Of a stretch of 64,000 bases of DNA, positions 24,001-37,800 are shown piece after piece; position 1 is the first letter of the stretch; every line of letters begins with the position of its first letter. The stretch lies in contig OY987226.1 of NCBI GenBank assembly GCA_963920705.1, positions 10,666,501-10,730,500 on the forward strand, in the 5' to 3' direction. The position numbers and the translations under genes were made by a program. This DNA is from Odiellus spinosus (taxonomy: Eukaryota > Arthropoda > Arachnida > Opiliones > Phalangiidae). The notes below the pieces were generated by a model. It saw only the letters and a program-made list of their open reading frames with translations. It was not told the DNA's origin and did no database searches.

Positions 24001-25463
24001 ACTCGTACGTGCCACACCCGAAAGGGTTTAACGTTAAACAATGTGGTCTCAATTTTAGCGACGCGAGAAAAACAAATGCAGACGTCACTCAGATGATTAT
24101 TCACTCGCGTTACGTAACCGAGATGAGATTGAAAGTTGCACAAGCTCGAAAGAAAAAAAAAAAAAGAAAAAAACTAAAAAAAAAAAAGGCCAGATTGAGA
24201 CAACCTATTATACCGATATATTTTTGAGAACCTTGGAGTTTAAATAGTGTTAGGCCTAGCTCTCTTTATTGAAATCGAACATGCTTTGGTATAGAAGCAA
24301 GTTTCCCAATGACGTCAATGGAGTTGGTCGCCGAAATTCGGGCCGTTGTTCTTGAGATGTATGATTTTCATAACACAAATTTGATATTTAAAAATTGGAC
24401 ACTTGTCGAAAAACATGTTCCATATAGCTCTTTATTTCCTATTGATAAGCTAGCATTGAACTTTTCTTCTAATCTGAAATCTCCTCTAGAATTTCTTTAG
24501 ACTTTTCCTTGATGAATAAAGACACCGGCACGTAGAGAAGTTTTTATTAAGATTAGTCGGAGCTATGAACCGTAGAAACCCAGTATCCCAGTGACGTTAT
24601 TTAAGCGGATGTTATTGGCCCTTCTATCTAAATTACCCCCTTTTTTATTTTTTGTGTCGAAGTGTCAGACGAAACGCTTTGCAGACTACGAAGATTCAAT
24701 CGTTAAATTTGGCTATATACTTTGTTACCTTAAATATATTTATATCGAAGCGTTTACTGCCTATTGTCTCAAATAATTCTCGCTCTCTGATAAGTCTATA
24801 ATTTAAAATTAACTGGACTGTGAAAATTTAAACGTGCGGCCGTTAATTCTTATAAATAATGTTAAAGGCCTGTTCAAACGATATCACTTTTTGATAAAGT
24901 TTTTAAATTTGAAACGTTAACCTGACTGAATTCGGGCCTCATCATATTGATCTAGCGCCTGGTGAATTTCATTTCCAAAATTTTCCGAGGTTGTTTTTAC
25001 ATGCACGTGACGTCATAGTTGCTTTTCATTTCAATTTGCTCCCCTAGAATAACCCATAAAATATAAATCGGCTTCCAACAGAATTCGATCAAATATAGAT
25101 CAAATGAAAAAACCGGCATTCAACAAGAACAGCCTCAGGAATTATGGATTTAAAACAAACTTTGACCTCTTATAATAATTTTCTCAGTTTTAAGCCCAAA
25201 TATTTTAAATAACTACCATTTTGGTAATTTTACAAGAGCAAATCAATAGTTACTATTACCTTGGTATTTAACGAGTAAATTACCAAGCTAAATTACTGAC
25301 AACTCTAGTTTCGATTAACACTTCGCTGTTGAGATCCATGTTGTCATGTTAGTTTTTGTTTTTGTATCTAAACCTGTTTTTAATTTTACCTTGCCACTTT
25401 CTTTGAATACTTTGATTACCCTTGCATCTTTTAAAGGTCAAAACACTTCGTTTTATTTAGTAC
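21060..25463. other. AT-rich non-coding stretch
   Basis: No gene seen. Short open frames show no family features and no splice context. A (A/G)-rich tract lies at 24150-24190. The CpG-bearing stretch near 24010-24130 is unexplained. Confidence 0.4.
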
Positions 25464-25470
25464 CCTGTGC

Positions 25471-25761
25471 CAAGAAGGATCAGATAAGGAGAGAAAAAGT
25501 GGGGACGGCGCGGTTCCTACTGCGTCGGCCTAAACTCCCACTCTGGGAGAACGGGGGTAGAGACGTTTCGTGGTAAAATGTTGTCACGTGGGTAAAACGG
25601 ATCCTTTATCAGCTTCATAGTAGCCAACGCGCTAGTGACCATGTGACAACAGTTTACCTCGAGAATTTCCTATCCCCCCTTTCCACCCGAGTGGGAGGTT
25701 GGCTCTTCTCTCTCTAACTCAACGCAGCCCCACTTTTCCTCTCCTTATCTGATCCTTCTTG
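25471..25761. mobile_element. 291-bp foldback MITE with 7-bp target duplication
   Basis: The terminal inverted repeats are 34 bp with one mismatch, starting CAAGAAGGATCAGATAAGGA. The 7-bp duplication CCTGTGC flanks the element exactly (25464-25470 and 25762-25768). Almost the whole element folds back on itself: CCCACTCTGGGAG pairs with the complementary GAGTGGGAGG region, and TGTTGTCACGTGG pairs with CCATGTGACAACA. Open frames reading through it are incidental. A 7-bp duplication does not assign a superfamily by itself. Confidence 0.9.
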
Positions 25762-25768
25762 CCTGTGC

Positions 25769-26199
25769 TTTGTTTTTTGTTTGAAAAATTTATTTTCCAC
25801 TGGTAATGATTGACCCATTTTGAATTTAATTTTGGGTTCAATATCTGCGATGTTATTGTCACTATAAGATTACTATATAATTTAAAGTTTATTTTAAGTC
25901 TTTTCCACTTTTGATCATAACCGAATCGCACGAAAAACCTATTTTAGGGCTCCAAATTTGATCCTAATTACTCAAATACAAGCGATAGTTTTGGAAAACT
26001 TCATGTAATCGCTGTTTGGATAAAAATAATAACACCATCACTTTTTTTCAATTCTTTCACGCTTCCTCAGATCTTATACGAATCAATAAAAAACATAGGT
26101 GAATCTTTTCATCAAATTATTTGAAATATCTTGGTCAAATTTTTTTGCACGTTACCCTTGGAATGTTTAAAAGAATACTATACTCTAATCACGCTTTTT
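25769..26199. other. Non-coding stretch before minisatellite
   Basis: AT-rich sequence with no gene, hairpin or repeat recognised. Confidence 0.4.
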
Positions 26200-27135
26200 G
26201 CTGCTAATTTGCTTTAATTTTCCGCGTTTTTCTGATAATTAGCTCTAATTTTCCCGCGTTTTTGATAATAATTGACTAATTTTTCCGCAGCATGCCTATA
26301 ATTGGATCTAATTTTTCCGCAGCATGCCTATAATTGGATCTAATTTTCCCTCGTTTTGCTTATAATTTGCTCAAATTTTCCCGCAATTTCCTGATACATG
26401 TCTCTAATTGTCACTACGTTTGCTTATAATTGGCTCTAATTTTCCCGCAATTTGCTGATATGGCTCTAATTGTCACTACGTTTGCTTATAATGGCTCTAA
26501 TTTTCCTGCAATTTACTGATATATGGCTCTAATTTTCCTGCAATTTACTGATATATGGCTCTAATTTCCCTGCAATTTACTGATATATGGCTCTAATTTC
26601 CCTGCAATTTACTGATATATGGCTCTAATTTTCCCGCGGTTTTGCTTATAATTGGCTCTAATTTTCCCGCGGTTTTGCTTATAATTGGCTCTAATTTTCC
26701 CGCGGTTTTGCTTATAATTGGCTCTAATTTTCCCGCGGTTTTGCTTATAATTGGCTCTAATTTTCCCGCGGTTTTGCTTATAATTGGCTCTAATTTTCCC
26801 GCGGTTTTGCTTATAATTGGCTCTAATTTTCCCGCGGTTTTGCTTATAATTGGCTCTAATTTTCCCGCGATTTTGCTTATAATTGGCTCTAATTTTGCCG
26901 CAATTAACTGATATGGCTCTATAATTTTCCCGCAATTTGCTGATATATGATTCAAATTTTCCCGCGGTTTCCTTATAATTGGATCTAATTTTCCCGCAAT
27001 TTACTGATATATGTCTCTAATTTTCCCGCAATTTACTGATACATGTCTCTAATTTTCCCGCGTTTTTTATATGGCCCAATGTTTCCCTTGTTTTTATGTT
27101 GGCTCTTAAATTTTCCGGCGTTTTTGCTTATATTG
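26200..27135. repeat. 33-bp minisatellite with degenerate flanks
   Basis: The core 26630-26895 has about eight near-identical 33-bp units (TTTTGCTTATAATTGGCTCT then AATTTTCCCGCGG). Flanking 26200-26630 and 26895-27135 hold older variants with TGATATATGGCTCTAATTT and CCGCAATTT. Because 33 is a multiple of three, open frames run through the core on both strands (for example KLEPIISKTAG). They have no start context or splice sites and are not genes. Confidence 0.93.
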
Positions 27136-30100
27136 GCTGATTTTGACTCTAATTTTCGAGCGATTTCTTCTCATAAGACTCTTAATTGCTTAGATTCTTG
27201 AAACACTTCTTTCAATAATATATTTACGTGATTCTGACCCTAAAGGGAATCCATGCAAAAATGTAATCAAACACAGCATAAAGAACCGTAACAAATTCGT
27301 ATTGAAAAGGTTAAATCAAGGCCTCCAACTGAGCACAAAAAAAAAAAAATATCAAAATCATCTTGAGATAAAAATACTGGCTATCAGATTAAATCTCATT
27401 CATCACTTTTGCTCTACGCTATTTATACGGAGCTGGTATTCAATTTTAACGATGAAAATAAACGTTTATATCACCCCCAAACAAATAAAACTAAAACAGA
27501 GCTACCCTAGATTTAGTCCCGAGTAAAAAAAAAATAATATAAAAAAGTGTATAAAAAATAACTATAAATTTCTTAAAATGGGAACAACCATTTTTAAGGT
27601 CTTTCTCTTTTGAACAAGCCGATAGTATAAAATATATTGTATACCTTGAAGATTTTTACCCTGAGGGGACAGAAGATATTATTTGGGTCTAGAATTTTTA
27701 TTCTGTGTGAAAAAACCAGTTAAGGAAGTTTGCTAAAATTATAACCCTCAAGTCTTTCAGTATAGTAATGTTCAATTTATTTCAAGTAACGTGGAATAAA
27801 GTACAGGATTTAAGATTTTAAGCACCTGTTCGTAAAGGTCTCTCTCATAACTTAGTAAAATTCTTTCATTAACTCAAAAATTCGAATGTAAACGTAGAAG
27901 GATCATCTCTCGTGGATATATATTAATACCATGCTTTAAAATAACATCTTTTAACGTTATGAACCGGTTTAAATCGTAATATTTTCAACTGTTTCGAAGA
28001 TTGTAATATAATTTAGGGCTAGTTCGAGGGCATTTTTTTTTTAATATTTTAATTTCTCAAACTAGAAACATATTTGCTATGAATTTTGAAATGAGGTTTT
28101 AAACCTATATGTGTCTAGTACTTTTATTCAAGATTAGTTTGAAAGATAGATAATGTAAGGCGGATTTATACATAATTTTAAATTTCATAGGGAATAAAAG
28201 TAGTTTTGCGAATTGATATTGAACAGGATTCAAGTTTATTAAATTTTTTTAATTGAAATAGTATGTATGTATTCTTCCGCCGATACTTTCAACTCTATGA
28301 CGACTCAGATTGATTTCATTTCTTTAAATTATAGTCTGTAGAAAGGTTTTTTTATGGGTTTAAATTAATAAATATTCGTTAGTGAACTTGATTGTCTTTT
28401 CTCTTAGGGGTTTAAGACCAAATTTATGAGTTCAAGTTTCAAGTTTTCCTTTTAAATATTTTACTACAGGGATTTTTTTTAATATAAAGGAAATAATTGA
28501 ATATTAGGTAGAAAGGAGTGGTTTAATGAAGAACGGTCTAGGTTGAATAAAAACAGATTTATTAATGAGCTTATAATTACTTGGGAAAAAAGTGTTAATA
28601 AAACATTAGGATTTTAGTTAACGAATATTATTTTAGGGAGCTGATGCTTTCTTTTGAGTTTTTCTTTCGCCAAAGGTTAATGACTTTTTTAATTTAAGTG
28701 GTTAAAGAAATTATGACTTTTTCAATTAATATTTTGATTAAATTTGATATTGGTTTTAAGAAGCACTATTTGATGACAATATTAACCAATTTTAGATTTA
28801 AATACTCGTTTTAAAGGGATGCTGCCGAACTTTATCGACTAAATGCGCGAGTGAAAGACAGTTTTTTGAAACAATGATTAAAAATCGGTGCTTTGCGATT
28901 CTGCATGAATGTAGTGGGCGCCCTTGTCGAAAAGCTTAAAGTTTAAACTTAAATATAGAATTAATTAAGCTAAAATAAATTGAAATATATATTTGGAATC
29001 CTTAAACGATATTCTATCAACTTGAACTCTCTTTATCGATTCGAAATCATCAAAAACCTTGACTCTATCCCATTAAGGGAAAATAAATTGACTTTATTTT
29101 AATATCTAAAATTTGTCTTAAAAAATGGTGACAGCCTCACTTCAAAACAAATGATTGAAAACTAGATGTAGAGGAGTGACAGTCTAATTTAAAATTTAAT
29201 TTGGAATTTGATTTGTTTAAATTTTGTTACTATTTCGTAAGGAATGAATAGAAAATCACTAGTTAATATTTGAAATTTTCAAATCATTTTATATAATACC
29301 ATTTATTCCATGGTATCGGCTGCTTAAACTAAATGGATTATTCCTATTTAAACGATAAGAAATCTATTGTAAAACACTTGTTGCGGGGTTTAGTGTAGGC
29401 TAAGGAATTGAAAAGATTTGAAAAAAAAAAAATTAACTGTGCAAGAAAGCTTTAATACATCCTGACTAGTTCTCGTCTGATTTGCACAGCTTTTAAAAAG
29501 TCAGTCTGATCCCTTCACGTGATAGGCGATAACTGTATATTAAAGTGATGACGTAACCGAGGTCATATTTAGCATTACCAAAGACTAAGTAATCATTGAT
29601 TAGAATCTCAGTCAAATTTAAGAATATAAATTTCTAGTATACGATACCGGATATTTGAAATTTCTTTAAATATTTGCTATTTCACCCCAAAAAAACCTAC
29701 TATAACCTAGTCTGGTATTTTAAATTTATAGCCTTTGAATATTATTTAGAATTATTTATAGATTTTTAAACATAATATACAAGACACAAAGCCATAAAAT
29801 CTTGAAACTGGAATAAACATTTAACCTGCACCTTCAAATAATAAAAAAAAAAAAATCAAAACTTCGAAGCTCACCATACCACATAAAACATTGTCGAATA
29901 AAAACAACGTTATAGTTTATTTTTAAAACAAGGAAAACCCCAACATTAACCTCGTATCTAAGTATATAATTGCGACCCCAACCCGGAATTTATTTAGTTA
30001 ATTACATAAACTAGATTTAAACATACTTATCAAGAAATGGGTGCTAAATAAAATTCAACAAAATGAAAAAAAAAAATTCCAAATAAATTACATTTTAATC

Positions 30101-30336
30101 TTTTAAATCCAACCCAGTCTCACCTAAAAATAGCGAATAAGAGAATTCTGCTCGTCTCAGAGCCTCGGGGACAATTTCCACGTCTTAACCCAATGCCTTT
30201 AATTGATAAACCTTTCTGATATCGTATTTTATAGCCCACCTTAAGAGAAAGACGGATTTATCTATGAATGTCACGTCTCCAAATGTAAAATTATATATTT
30301 ATTCAAGAAGCCTCGCAAAATGTCACGTTGCTATTA
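27136..30336. other. AT-rich non-coding stretch
   Basis: No gene recognised. GTGACAGCCTCACTTCAA at about 29127 is one member of a dispersed sequence also seen at 42.1, 48.4, 49.3, 52.4, 61.7 and 62.4 kb. Confidence 0.4.
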
Positions 30337-30340
30337 TTAA

Positions 30341-30735
30341 AGGGATAATGCAACCTAATAAGTGATTTTTTATCGATTCCTTATCGTTTAAATAGGCTTA
30401 ACTAGAAATAAATTTAAAACTTACCCAAAAAATAGGCTTTGCGGGATTCATGGAGATCCCGAATTCCATGCATGTAAGTCTAGTGACCAATGAACAGATG
30501 CCCGTCGTTCACGCGAGATCTCCACAAGACTTACAATTGCATTCGATTGGTCGCTAGACCTTATACGCGAGGAAATCAGGATCTCCATGAATCCCGCTAA
30601 GCCTATTTTCTGTGTAAGTTTTAAATTTATTTCTAGTTTAATATTTGTTCGTAAATTTTATCACTAGTGGATTAGGCCTATTTAAACGATAAGGCATCGA
30701 TGAAAAATCACTTGTTGTTAGGTTGCATTCTCCCT
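30341..30735. mobile_element. TTAA-flanked foldback MITE, copy 1
   Basis: TTAA flanks both ends (30337-30340 and 30736-30739). The termini are AGGGATAATGCAACCTAA and its inverted partner TTAGGTTGCATTCTCCCT. The arms continue as long inverted repeats through ATCGATTCCTTATCGTTTAA, AATAGGC, and GGGATTCATGGAGATC. The core has TTGGTCGCTAGACCTTATA and GTCTAGTGACCAATGA. TTAA duplication is shared by piggyBac and Kolobok superfamilies; these ends do not decide between them. There is no coding capacity. Confidence 0.9.
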
Positions 30736-30739
30736 TTAA

Positions 30740-31870
30740 CTTTTTTAATAATCCGGTTAAGCCAATTACGTTTAACAGAAGTATAGTTTCAAATGACATA
30801 AATATCTAATGATTGAAACCACATTTAAATGTACGAAAGGGCAGTCGACACTTGAGAAGAAACTCATGTTTACATTGAGTTTTAAACTCTCTGCACTGTC
30901 AAATCAAGGACTTGGTCAAATCTGAACACGGTGAACTCGGGTGTACAACAAATTCAAGGAGTGCCGACCCACTCAAAAATATATCTACATGATCGTATAC
31001 TATATGTTCTCGTGTTTGTTAACTTTATATTAACGACTTTTCTTAAAGGGAGAGTACAACCTCCAGTTTTGTTGAGAATATTAAATTAAATTTATTTTAA
31101 GTTTTGGTTTATAACCTTCTTCAATCATTTGTAATTAAGTCATTACGAAACTTTCTGGGTTAGTACTTCTACGAAAAAGACCACGTGAAAGTGATAGAAG
31201 ATGCGAGAATCAATTAGACTCTATAATAGTGACGCTAACATAGTGGTATAACGATTACGTATAATTTTGCGGGAAATTTTAGTTTTTAAAAATTAAGAAA
31301 AAGCGATTATAATTTTTGATAAAATTATGGGTTGGGTATAAATTAACAATTCCTTACGGTGTTGTGTTAAAATTTTTAAAGTTGCGGTAATATTCTATAA
31401 TACCCTCTTCAGACGATGCGTAGCCTGTTTAGTTACATCTGCGGTTTTATCACATTTAACCGATGTTTATTAAACTTAAAAAGCCAATTTAAACCTCGGT
31501 TAAATCTGAATAAATCGTGGCTAATCACGCCTCGTCTGAAAAGGGTTTTAGGCATATAAATATTTATTTTTAATCGTTTTTTTTAACGATCTTTCCGATT
31601 CAAATTTAAGTCAAAATCATCACTTTAAACAATTTTGGAATTTAGGGCTAGCCAAAGTTCTTTTTATCTTATGAGATATTGAGACTTGCCTTTAGAAATG
31701 ACAATATCTGAAAAATTTCATTACATTTTACGGATTTCAGTTGAGATTGGAAATATTTTTTTAATGAAAAGCCGGAAGTAGCTGCGTTCTTTTCTTTTTT
31801 ATTTATTTATTTTTTTTTTTCACCTTGACAATTATTTCCTGATTTAGGTATCTGATAAGATTCAACTAGG

Positions 31871-31901
<31 letters not shown>

Positions 31902-33768
31902 CTTAAATTCGGATCCCGATATTAATGAAAAATTAACGCGGTTTTCGCACACTATAATTATAAAAAATTTCTTTTAGATAAGAGGGTGCATTTAGCCCGT
32001 GGCTGTATGTTTGTGATTTATTTATAGCCAAGTAACCTGTAATTAACGTGATCTTGAATTTTATATCGATACCTTAATTCTTTAGTTTTTATTCTATTTT
32101 AAATGCATGCATTTTATTGAGACCATGACCATGAGGGCAATTTGTTAGTGCGTGGTATGTTAAATTTGATCGAGGTTAATGATTTACTAATAGTTTGAAA
32201 ATACTTAAAAGTTAAAAAGGGAGCATGAAGTATGCAAAGAAAAAATGTTTTTGAGATCGTCGCCAAAAACCTTTATCAATTAATATTATTTAATATTTGA
32301 ATGGATTTTATAATTATTTAAATATTTATAAACCTACAAGAGTATCAACTCGAGATTCTCATTTTAAAATATTTAATTAATCCGAATTTACCGTGATTGA
32401 TTGCGTAAAACATTTAGCTCGCGTTTTAAAATAAAGTTAGCCAATCGGAGCTTGCGCTTGAATATTCAGTAAATATGACTAAAGGGAAGGTGACAACTAA
32501 TTTTATATCAATTTCTTAAATCGTTAAAATAGGCCTAATCCATTAATAAAAATTCCTAGCATCCATGGAGAGTTTGAAATCTCGTTGTTAAACAATCTCC
32601 GACCAATAACATAAGCCCGAGCGTTTAATCCGACCTTTGAGTTGTGAATATATTTCATTTACCGATAATGTATTCTCGCGAATAAGTTTTTTTTTTTTCA
32701 AATAATTATTTTTTAAATTAGTAACTTTATCATTGTTGTATAAATATGGTAAATGATAATTGCGATGGTAACGTTTGGAGCTTGACAACCAATTGTTAAA
32801 GATAACGGCCGTTGTGTAGTTTTAGAAATGATTCGCAAGCTGCGAATCTAAATGTAATCTCTAGAAGAAATGTTATTCAAAAATTAATGATACCGACTTC
32901 AAACTTAAAAATAGAGGCGCGCCTTTGCTGTTTAACTTCGAATTATTCAAACTCTTCATATTGATCCTTGTTAAGCATAGTAACGTATGCTCCATGTTAA
33001 GTACGGTAAAACAATGCTGTTCAATTTCAAGAGATGGCTAGTTTGACCCGGTGTTATAAATATCTATAAAAGATTGACTAAACTTTCTTAATTATAATTG
33101 GTTTCTCATAGATAGAAAGTAATTAGGGTTTTAGAGATTGAAATGATGACAATATATAATCCGATCTTATCTATTTACAACTCGCAAAAAAGTATTCAAT
33201 TGTTTAGCTGCACATATTAGTTGAATTAGTTTTTCATTTTAGTTAAATTAAGATAACAAAATTTCTTATGACTAATTTAGTATCACGGGTTTTGGTTAAA
33301 CTGTGCATTATACAATAATCGTGTTCAGTATTTTACCATTCTGAAATCAATTGAATACGCTTATTGAAAAAGCGAATTTTTCATTTGAAAATAAAATAGA
33401 ATTTATGCAGTATACATTTACTTGATTTCAATCGTAAAATTATGAACTATTCAACTAAATATTATGACTAAAGCGGTATATTGAGATATATTTCACTGAT
33501 ATCTTAAACTTAAAAAAAATTACGAAACTCATAATATATTCAAATATTTCTTAAATCATTTAATTGATATTAAAAATTTTAATTGGATTTTCTTCAATTA
33601 TGCAAATTTTTGCGCCTACTTATAATATAAAAATAGTTAATTTTGAGGTTGTATTTAAAATATCACGCGTTGAAAGTTTATTTACGGTATAGTTACAGTA
33701 ACCGGCTTACCTTTTGCATGTTGTCCTGGGTAGTTTACGTTTCACAATATTAAATACACTGAAGATTA
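30740..33768. other. Non-coding stretch with MITE fragments
   Basis: TTAAAGGGAGAGTACAACC at about 31047 and TAAAGGGAAGGTGACAACT at about 32477 look like solo ends of elements related to the TTAA MITE; the latter continues with TAGGCCTAATCCA and CATCCATGGAGAG. A 28-T tract is at 31874-31901. No gene seen. Confidence 0.5.
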
Positions 33769-34440
33769 CCCCTATCTAAAAAATAGGGGTGTTTCGAGCG
33801 ATGGTAGTCCTTTTGGTGGTGTCTTAGCGGCACCTTTCTCTTATCTTGGCAGCATGCGAATGAAACGAGTCGCGACAGTCCAAGTACCGAATAACGAATA
33901 ACCGAATATAGCGAGGACAGATGAAAAATCGCGTCTTTACAGCTAGCAAATCCGAATACCAATATCCTTTTCAATTCTTCGGAGAGCCCCCAAAAACGCG
34001 TATCTCTCTATTTAGGACGCAATTCGAGCAAAACGGCACTGTCTCGACCGATTCACCTATTTATAAGCGCGCTTTGCCAGCCTCCGGGCGACTCTGGCAA
34101 CACTGCTACTATTCCAAGACTGAATTTCAAACCAAAAACCAGAGATGAGAGCTAGCTAGACCATGTGCGCTTGAAAGAGGAGGTATGGAGAGAATCCTAT
34201 ATGTTCGGAGAACCGGGGGATTTAAATATAGGTCACCTTTGGGATGAGAATAACTTCTTTTCCTTCATACACCAATGTTGGTGGGCAGCAGCTATGGGGG
34301 ATGTTTTACATCGCTTTTACGCTTTTGCCTATGAGGCTTATTAGAGAGTGGACTCAAGTAGGCGAGCTGGGGTTAATGCGGGACGTAAATGAAGTAGACA
34401 ATACGCCACACTCGATCGAAAACACAGCATTTTGATTGCA
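33769..34440. other. GC-raised island of unknown origin
   Basis: This 670-bp block has many CpG and G/C-rich words in otherwise AT-rich DNA. It begins with a small hairpin (ACCCCTAT ... ATAGGGGT, 33768-33791), has tandem CGAATAA words near 33890, and a TATTTATAAG box near 34060 followed by CCTCCGGGCGACTCTGG. Two open frames (75 codons at 33921-34148 and 63 codons at 34244-34435) lack recognisable domains. It could be a decayed LTR or DNA transposon, or a promoter with a first exon. Undecided. Confidence 0.35.
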
Positions 34441-34624
34441 TACTTTGTGGAATTTTGAAAATTTATCAATTTTTATTTGACACGGATCTATTCTAGTAAT
34501 TAAAGATTCTAATTATATATACCGTACTATAAAGTGAATAAATTAAAGATCAGACATATAAAAGTATAATTTTAGATTTGAATCGTAATTTAATCCGTTA
34601 TGATTTTGAGTTTTTGGCACAATA

Positions 34625-34775
34625 TCAAATCAAATGTCCGTAACGTTTTCCAGAAGGCTCTAGAAGGCTCCAGAAAAGTCTGGAGATGTCTAGAAAATTC
34701 TGGAAAGTGCTTCTGAAAAATTCGTCGGACACCAAATTTGTCAGGGATAATCTAGAAAAGTCAGGAATTTCAATC
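34625..34775. repeat. HSE-like TCTAGAA array, copy 1
   Basis: Tandem near-repeats of about 10-11 bp, TCTAGAAGGC, TCCAGAAAAG, TCTGGAGATG, TCTAGAAAAT, TCTGGAAAG, start after GTCCGTAACGTTTTCC. The segment 34693-34705 reads GAAaaTTCtgGAA, the exact spacing of a three-pentamer heat-shock element. It is part of a dispersed family with copies near 49.1, 57.0 and 62.2 kb. Confidence 0.7.
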
Positions 34776-34875
34776 CAAAAACCTTCGTGTACGAACCCTG
34801 AAATGTTTCCAATTCATTTATTTCATATCATTTTTAATGATCTTTCGAAAAATACTACTGAACCATCTCGTTAAT

Positions 34876-37800
34876 TGTTTAAGAATTTAATATATTTTCG
34901 ATATAATTTTCAAAGAATACTTTCTAAAATTTGTCTTTATATCAAATTACTTTCATCTGAGGTAAAGGTAATTTGAATTTTATTAAATTTTAATTGCCAC
35001 TTTTCCAAAAACTATTATGAACACGTGATTTTATAAGATGCTTTATATGAGAAGGGAGGGTAAACTTAACATCAATTGTTACATCGCATCGGAGATATAA
35101 AACACCTTTTTTTTTTTTTTTTTTTTTTTTACTCTTCTTACGGGGTGTGTCTGGAACACTTTCCTGTTAACAATTTTAACACCAAATATACAGAGTAATA
35201 ATTTTTTTATAGATTCTACCTTAACAAAACTTATACCTCGTTATGAAATATATTTTCGCTGATGATACAGTTTTTCTCATTGTTCCACGAAATATCTTTT
35301 CCCTTTTACATATTATAATAATAATGACCAGCGAAGATTCCATTTTTGAACTCTTAAAGGGTTAGTATCATGTCATTTTAGACATATTTAAAAAATAAAC
35401 ACGAATTAAAATCGGGTTTCTGATTTCCGAACTTTACCCATTTCGATGATGTTATTCGCCGAAAATTAACGTTTAATTAATGATTAAATAGGAGTTAAAA
35501 TCAAATCGGAATAACCTTAGTAAAAACCTTTTATTGGTCAGTTTTTTTATGTTTTAACGGGGATTTTCATTTTTATTCGATAAACAAATGGACAGGGAAA
35601 GATAGGGATCAAATTACATGAGATGATGTCGATCAGCCTAAATTCGGGCTAATTCTTTCTTTTTACCTTTGCCCTTGAGACAAAATATTTTAATTCCAGT
35701 GATCTTTCTCCCACTCGCCGCGATCATCTGTCACTAGAGCTCATATCGGTATTGTACCCTGGTAATTTACGCGGTAATTACTTGGTTAATGATAATTTCG
35801 GTTTTGCTCTGATATTGTTATCAAAATAGTAATTTATAATTTAACTTTTTGGATTAAAAGTGCTAACAAATTGTTAAAGAGATCATAGACGTTTTAAATC
35901 ATCAAGTCTTATTTTCAATAGTAATTCGTGTTTGCAATCGTTATAAGAATATGATAATGTAAATTTTTCATGTTTTAGTCAAGTAATCACGAAAAACATT
36001 GCATTTTTCACGAATGTAGGGATTGTTTATTTAGAAAATATTAATTGGAAGCGTTTGAAATAGGAATTCCGTTATTTAAAATCACAGAAATTGAATTACA
36101 AATCATTTTGTAATCTGTAGATACCGATAAATTGCCGTGCGACGGTAAACTACTCGATAATAAGATATGCTTTTCATAAACTTTTGACCTTACTCAGTCT
36201 GTAATCGGTTACGTAATCGGTATACAGATTATATGAACCGAGGTTTAAATCTCTTATAATTTCAATTTTGACAAATTCGTGGTACTAACCCTTTAACTTC
36301 CTTCAGTAATTACTTCTCTAGAATCAGTGCCTGAAATAGATCATAACTACATGGTGTCCTTTTGACGATTTTTCACAAAAGCTAACTATAGAGGAAGAGT
36401 TTGCAATATATATATTTTTTTCTTAGTAGGATTCATTTTAACGAATCATCTTATTCTCTTGTTTATTAAAAATTTCTTGTTTCTTAGGGAGGAAGCAGCC
36501 TGTTTGTAATTATTTTGAACGATTGTTTTTTGCGACTTTCGCGAGCGAGTAATTTTAGTTTTGAAAGAGGGATGTATTTGAGGATTGTTTTAGTCAATTA
36601 TTGTCTTGCACAGATGGAGGTTTAACGAGAGTGGTTATATATAGTTGTTTGGTTACCCTTAATTATTTCTTTCGGGAAGTTAGTAGGGTTTTTTGTTTAG
36701 TTTAATTGTTTTAATGTTTTTATAATAAAAATATAATTAAGTCCAACGATAAGTCATTTTTTACTGATTTATTCTTCTTGTAATATAGGCCTAAAATAAG
36801 CCTAATTTTAGGAGTAATGCATCTATGTTGTTGTTGTAACTCAAATATTTAAGGTTCAAGTTTCTCGTTTGAAACATTTACATTTACTAATATATTGAAC
36901 ACTTACATTAGTTTTAACCTTCAAAACATAGTTTAATTAGAATTAAGATTTAAATTCCTCGTGGTTCAATATTCCACTTTGAATTTACTTCTTTGGTTTG
37001 ACTTAATTAGAAAGTAAATCATTATTTCGATTCCATAACCTTCAAATATTTAGTTAATTTTATAAAATTAAAATATTCCAATTATATTAGCTTCGATTGA
37101 GGAAATTTTCAACATATTATTTTATTATTATTAAATTGAGAGCGGTTCAAATATAACCAATCAATTACTTCGACTTGAAACTTTTCGAACTTGCATAGAT
37201 CATGCAGGTATTTGGAAATGTTAGAATTTTGTAAAATTAGTCCGTGTAATTGGTTAATGTCGTCTGCTTATATTATCAGAACGTCAATCGCTTTTTCGTG
37301 GCCAAAGAGGAGATAATGTACTTGCGTTTTCTATATCATAATTAGCAACAAGAGCCCAATGAAAGACCAGATCAGATAAGCAGACGATGTTTACCAATCA
37401 AAATCTTAGAATATATTAAAGGAAAAATTTATATCTAAAGGAGATATGGTGTTTAATCTTAATGTTACACAAGAATAGTATTAGATGTAAATTTATCATA
37501 CAGAAGAAAACAAAAAATAAACGGTAATGCAGTGTAAAAATGTAAATTAAACAAATGATTTATAGCGAAGGAACCTACAAAATTTTAAAAATATATTCGG
37601 GTCTAATGTATAATTCACCCTCCTAGCTCTTAATTGCTTGATTCTTTAAGATTTATTTTAAAGACAATTTAGCGTTTAAAATTCCAAAACAAAATACAAA
37701 GTAAAAGCGTTAATATATCATCGAGATATAAAACTAACTCGAACGTAAACCTCAATATAAATAATCCAAAATTTCACCGTTCCAATTAAAAATTCCCATA

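Noticed and set aside
26593-26955. Overlapping open frames of 89-120 codons on both strands
   Set aside because: They arise because the 33-bp repeat period is a multiple of three and the unit lacks stops. No start context, splice sites or non-repeat sequence.
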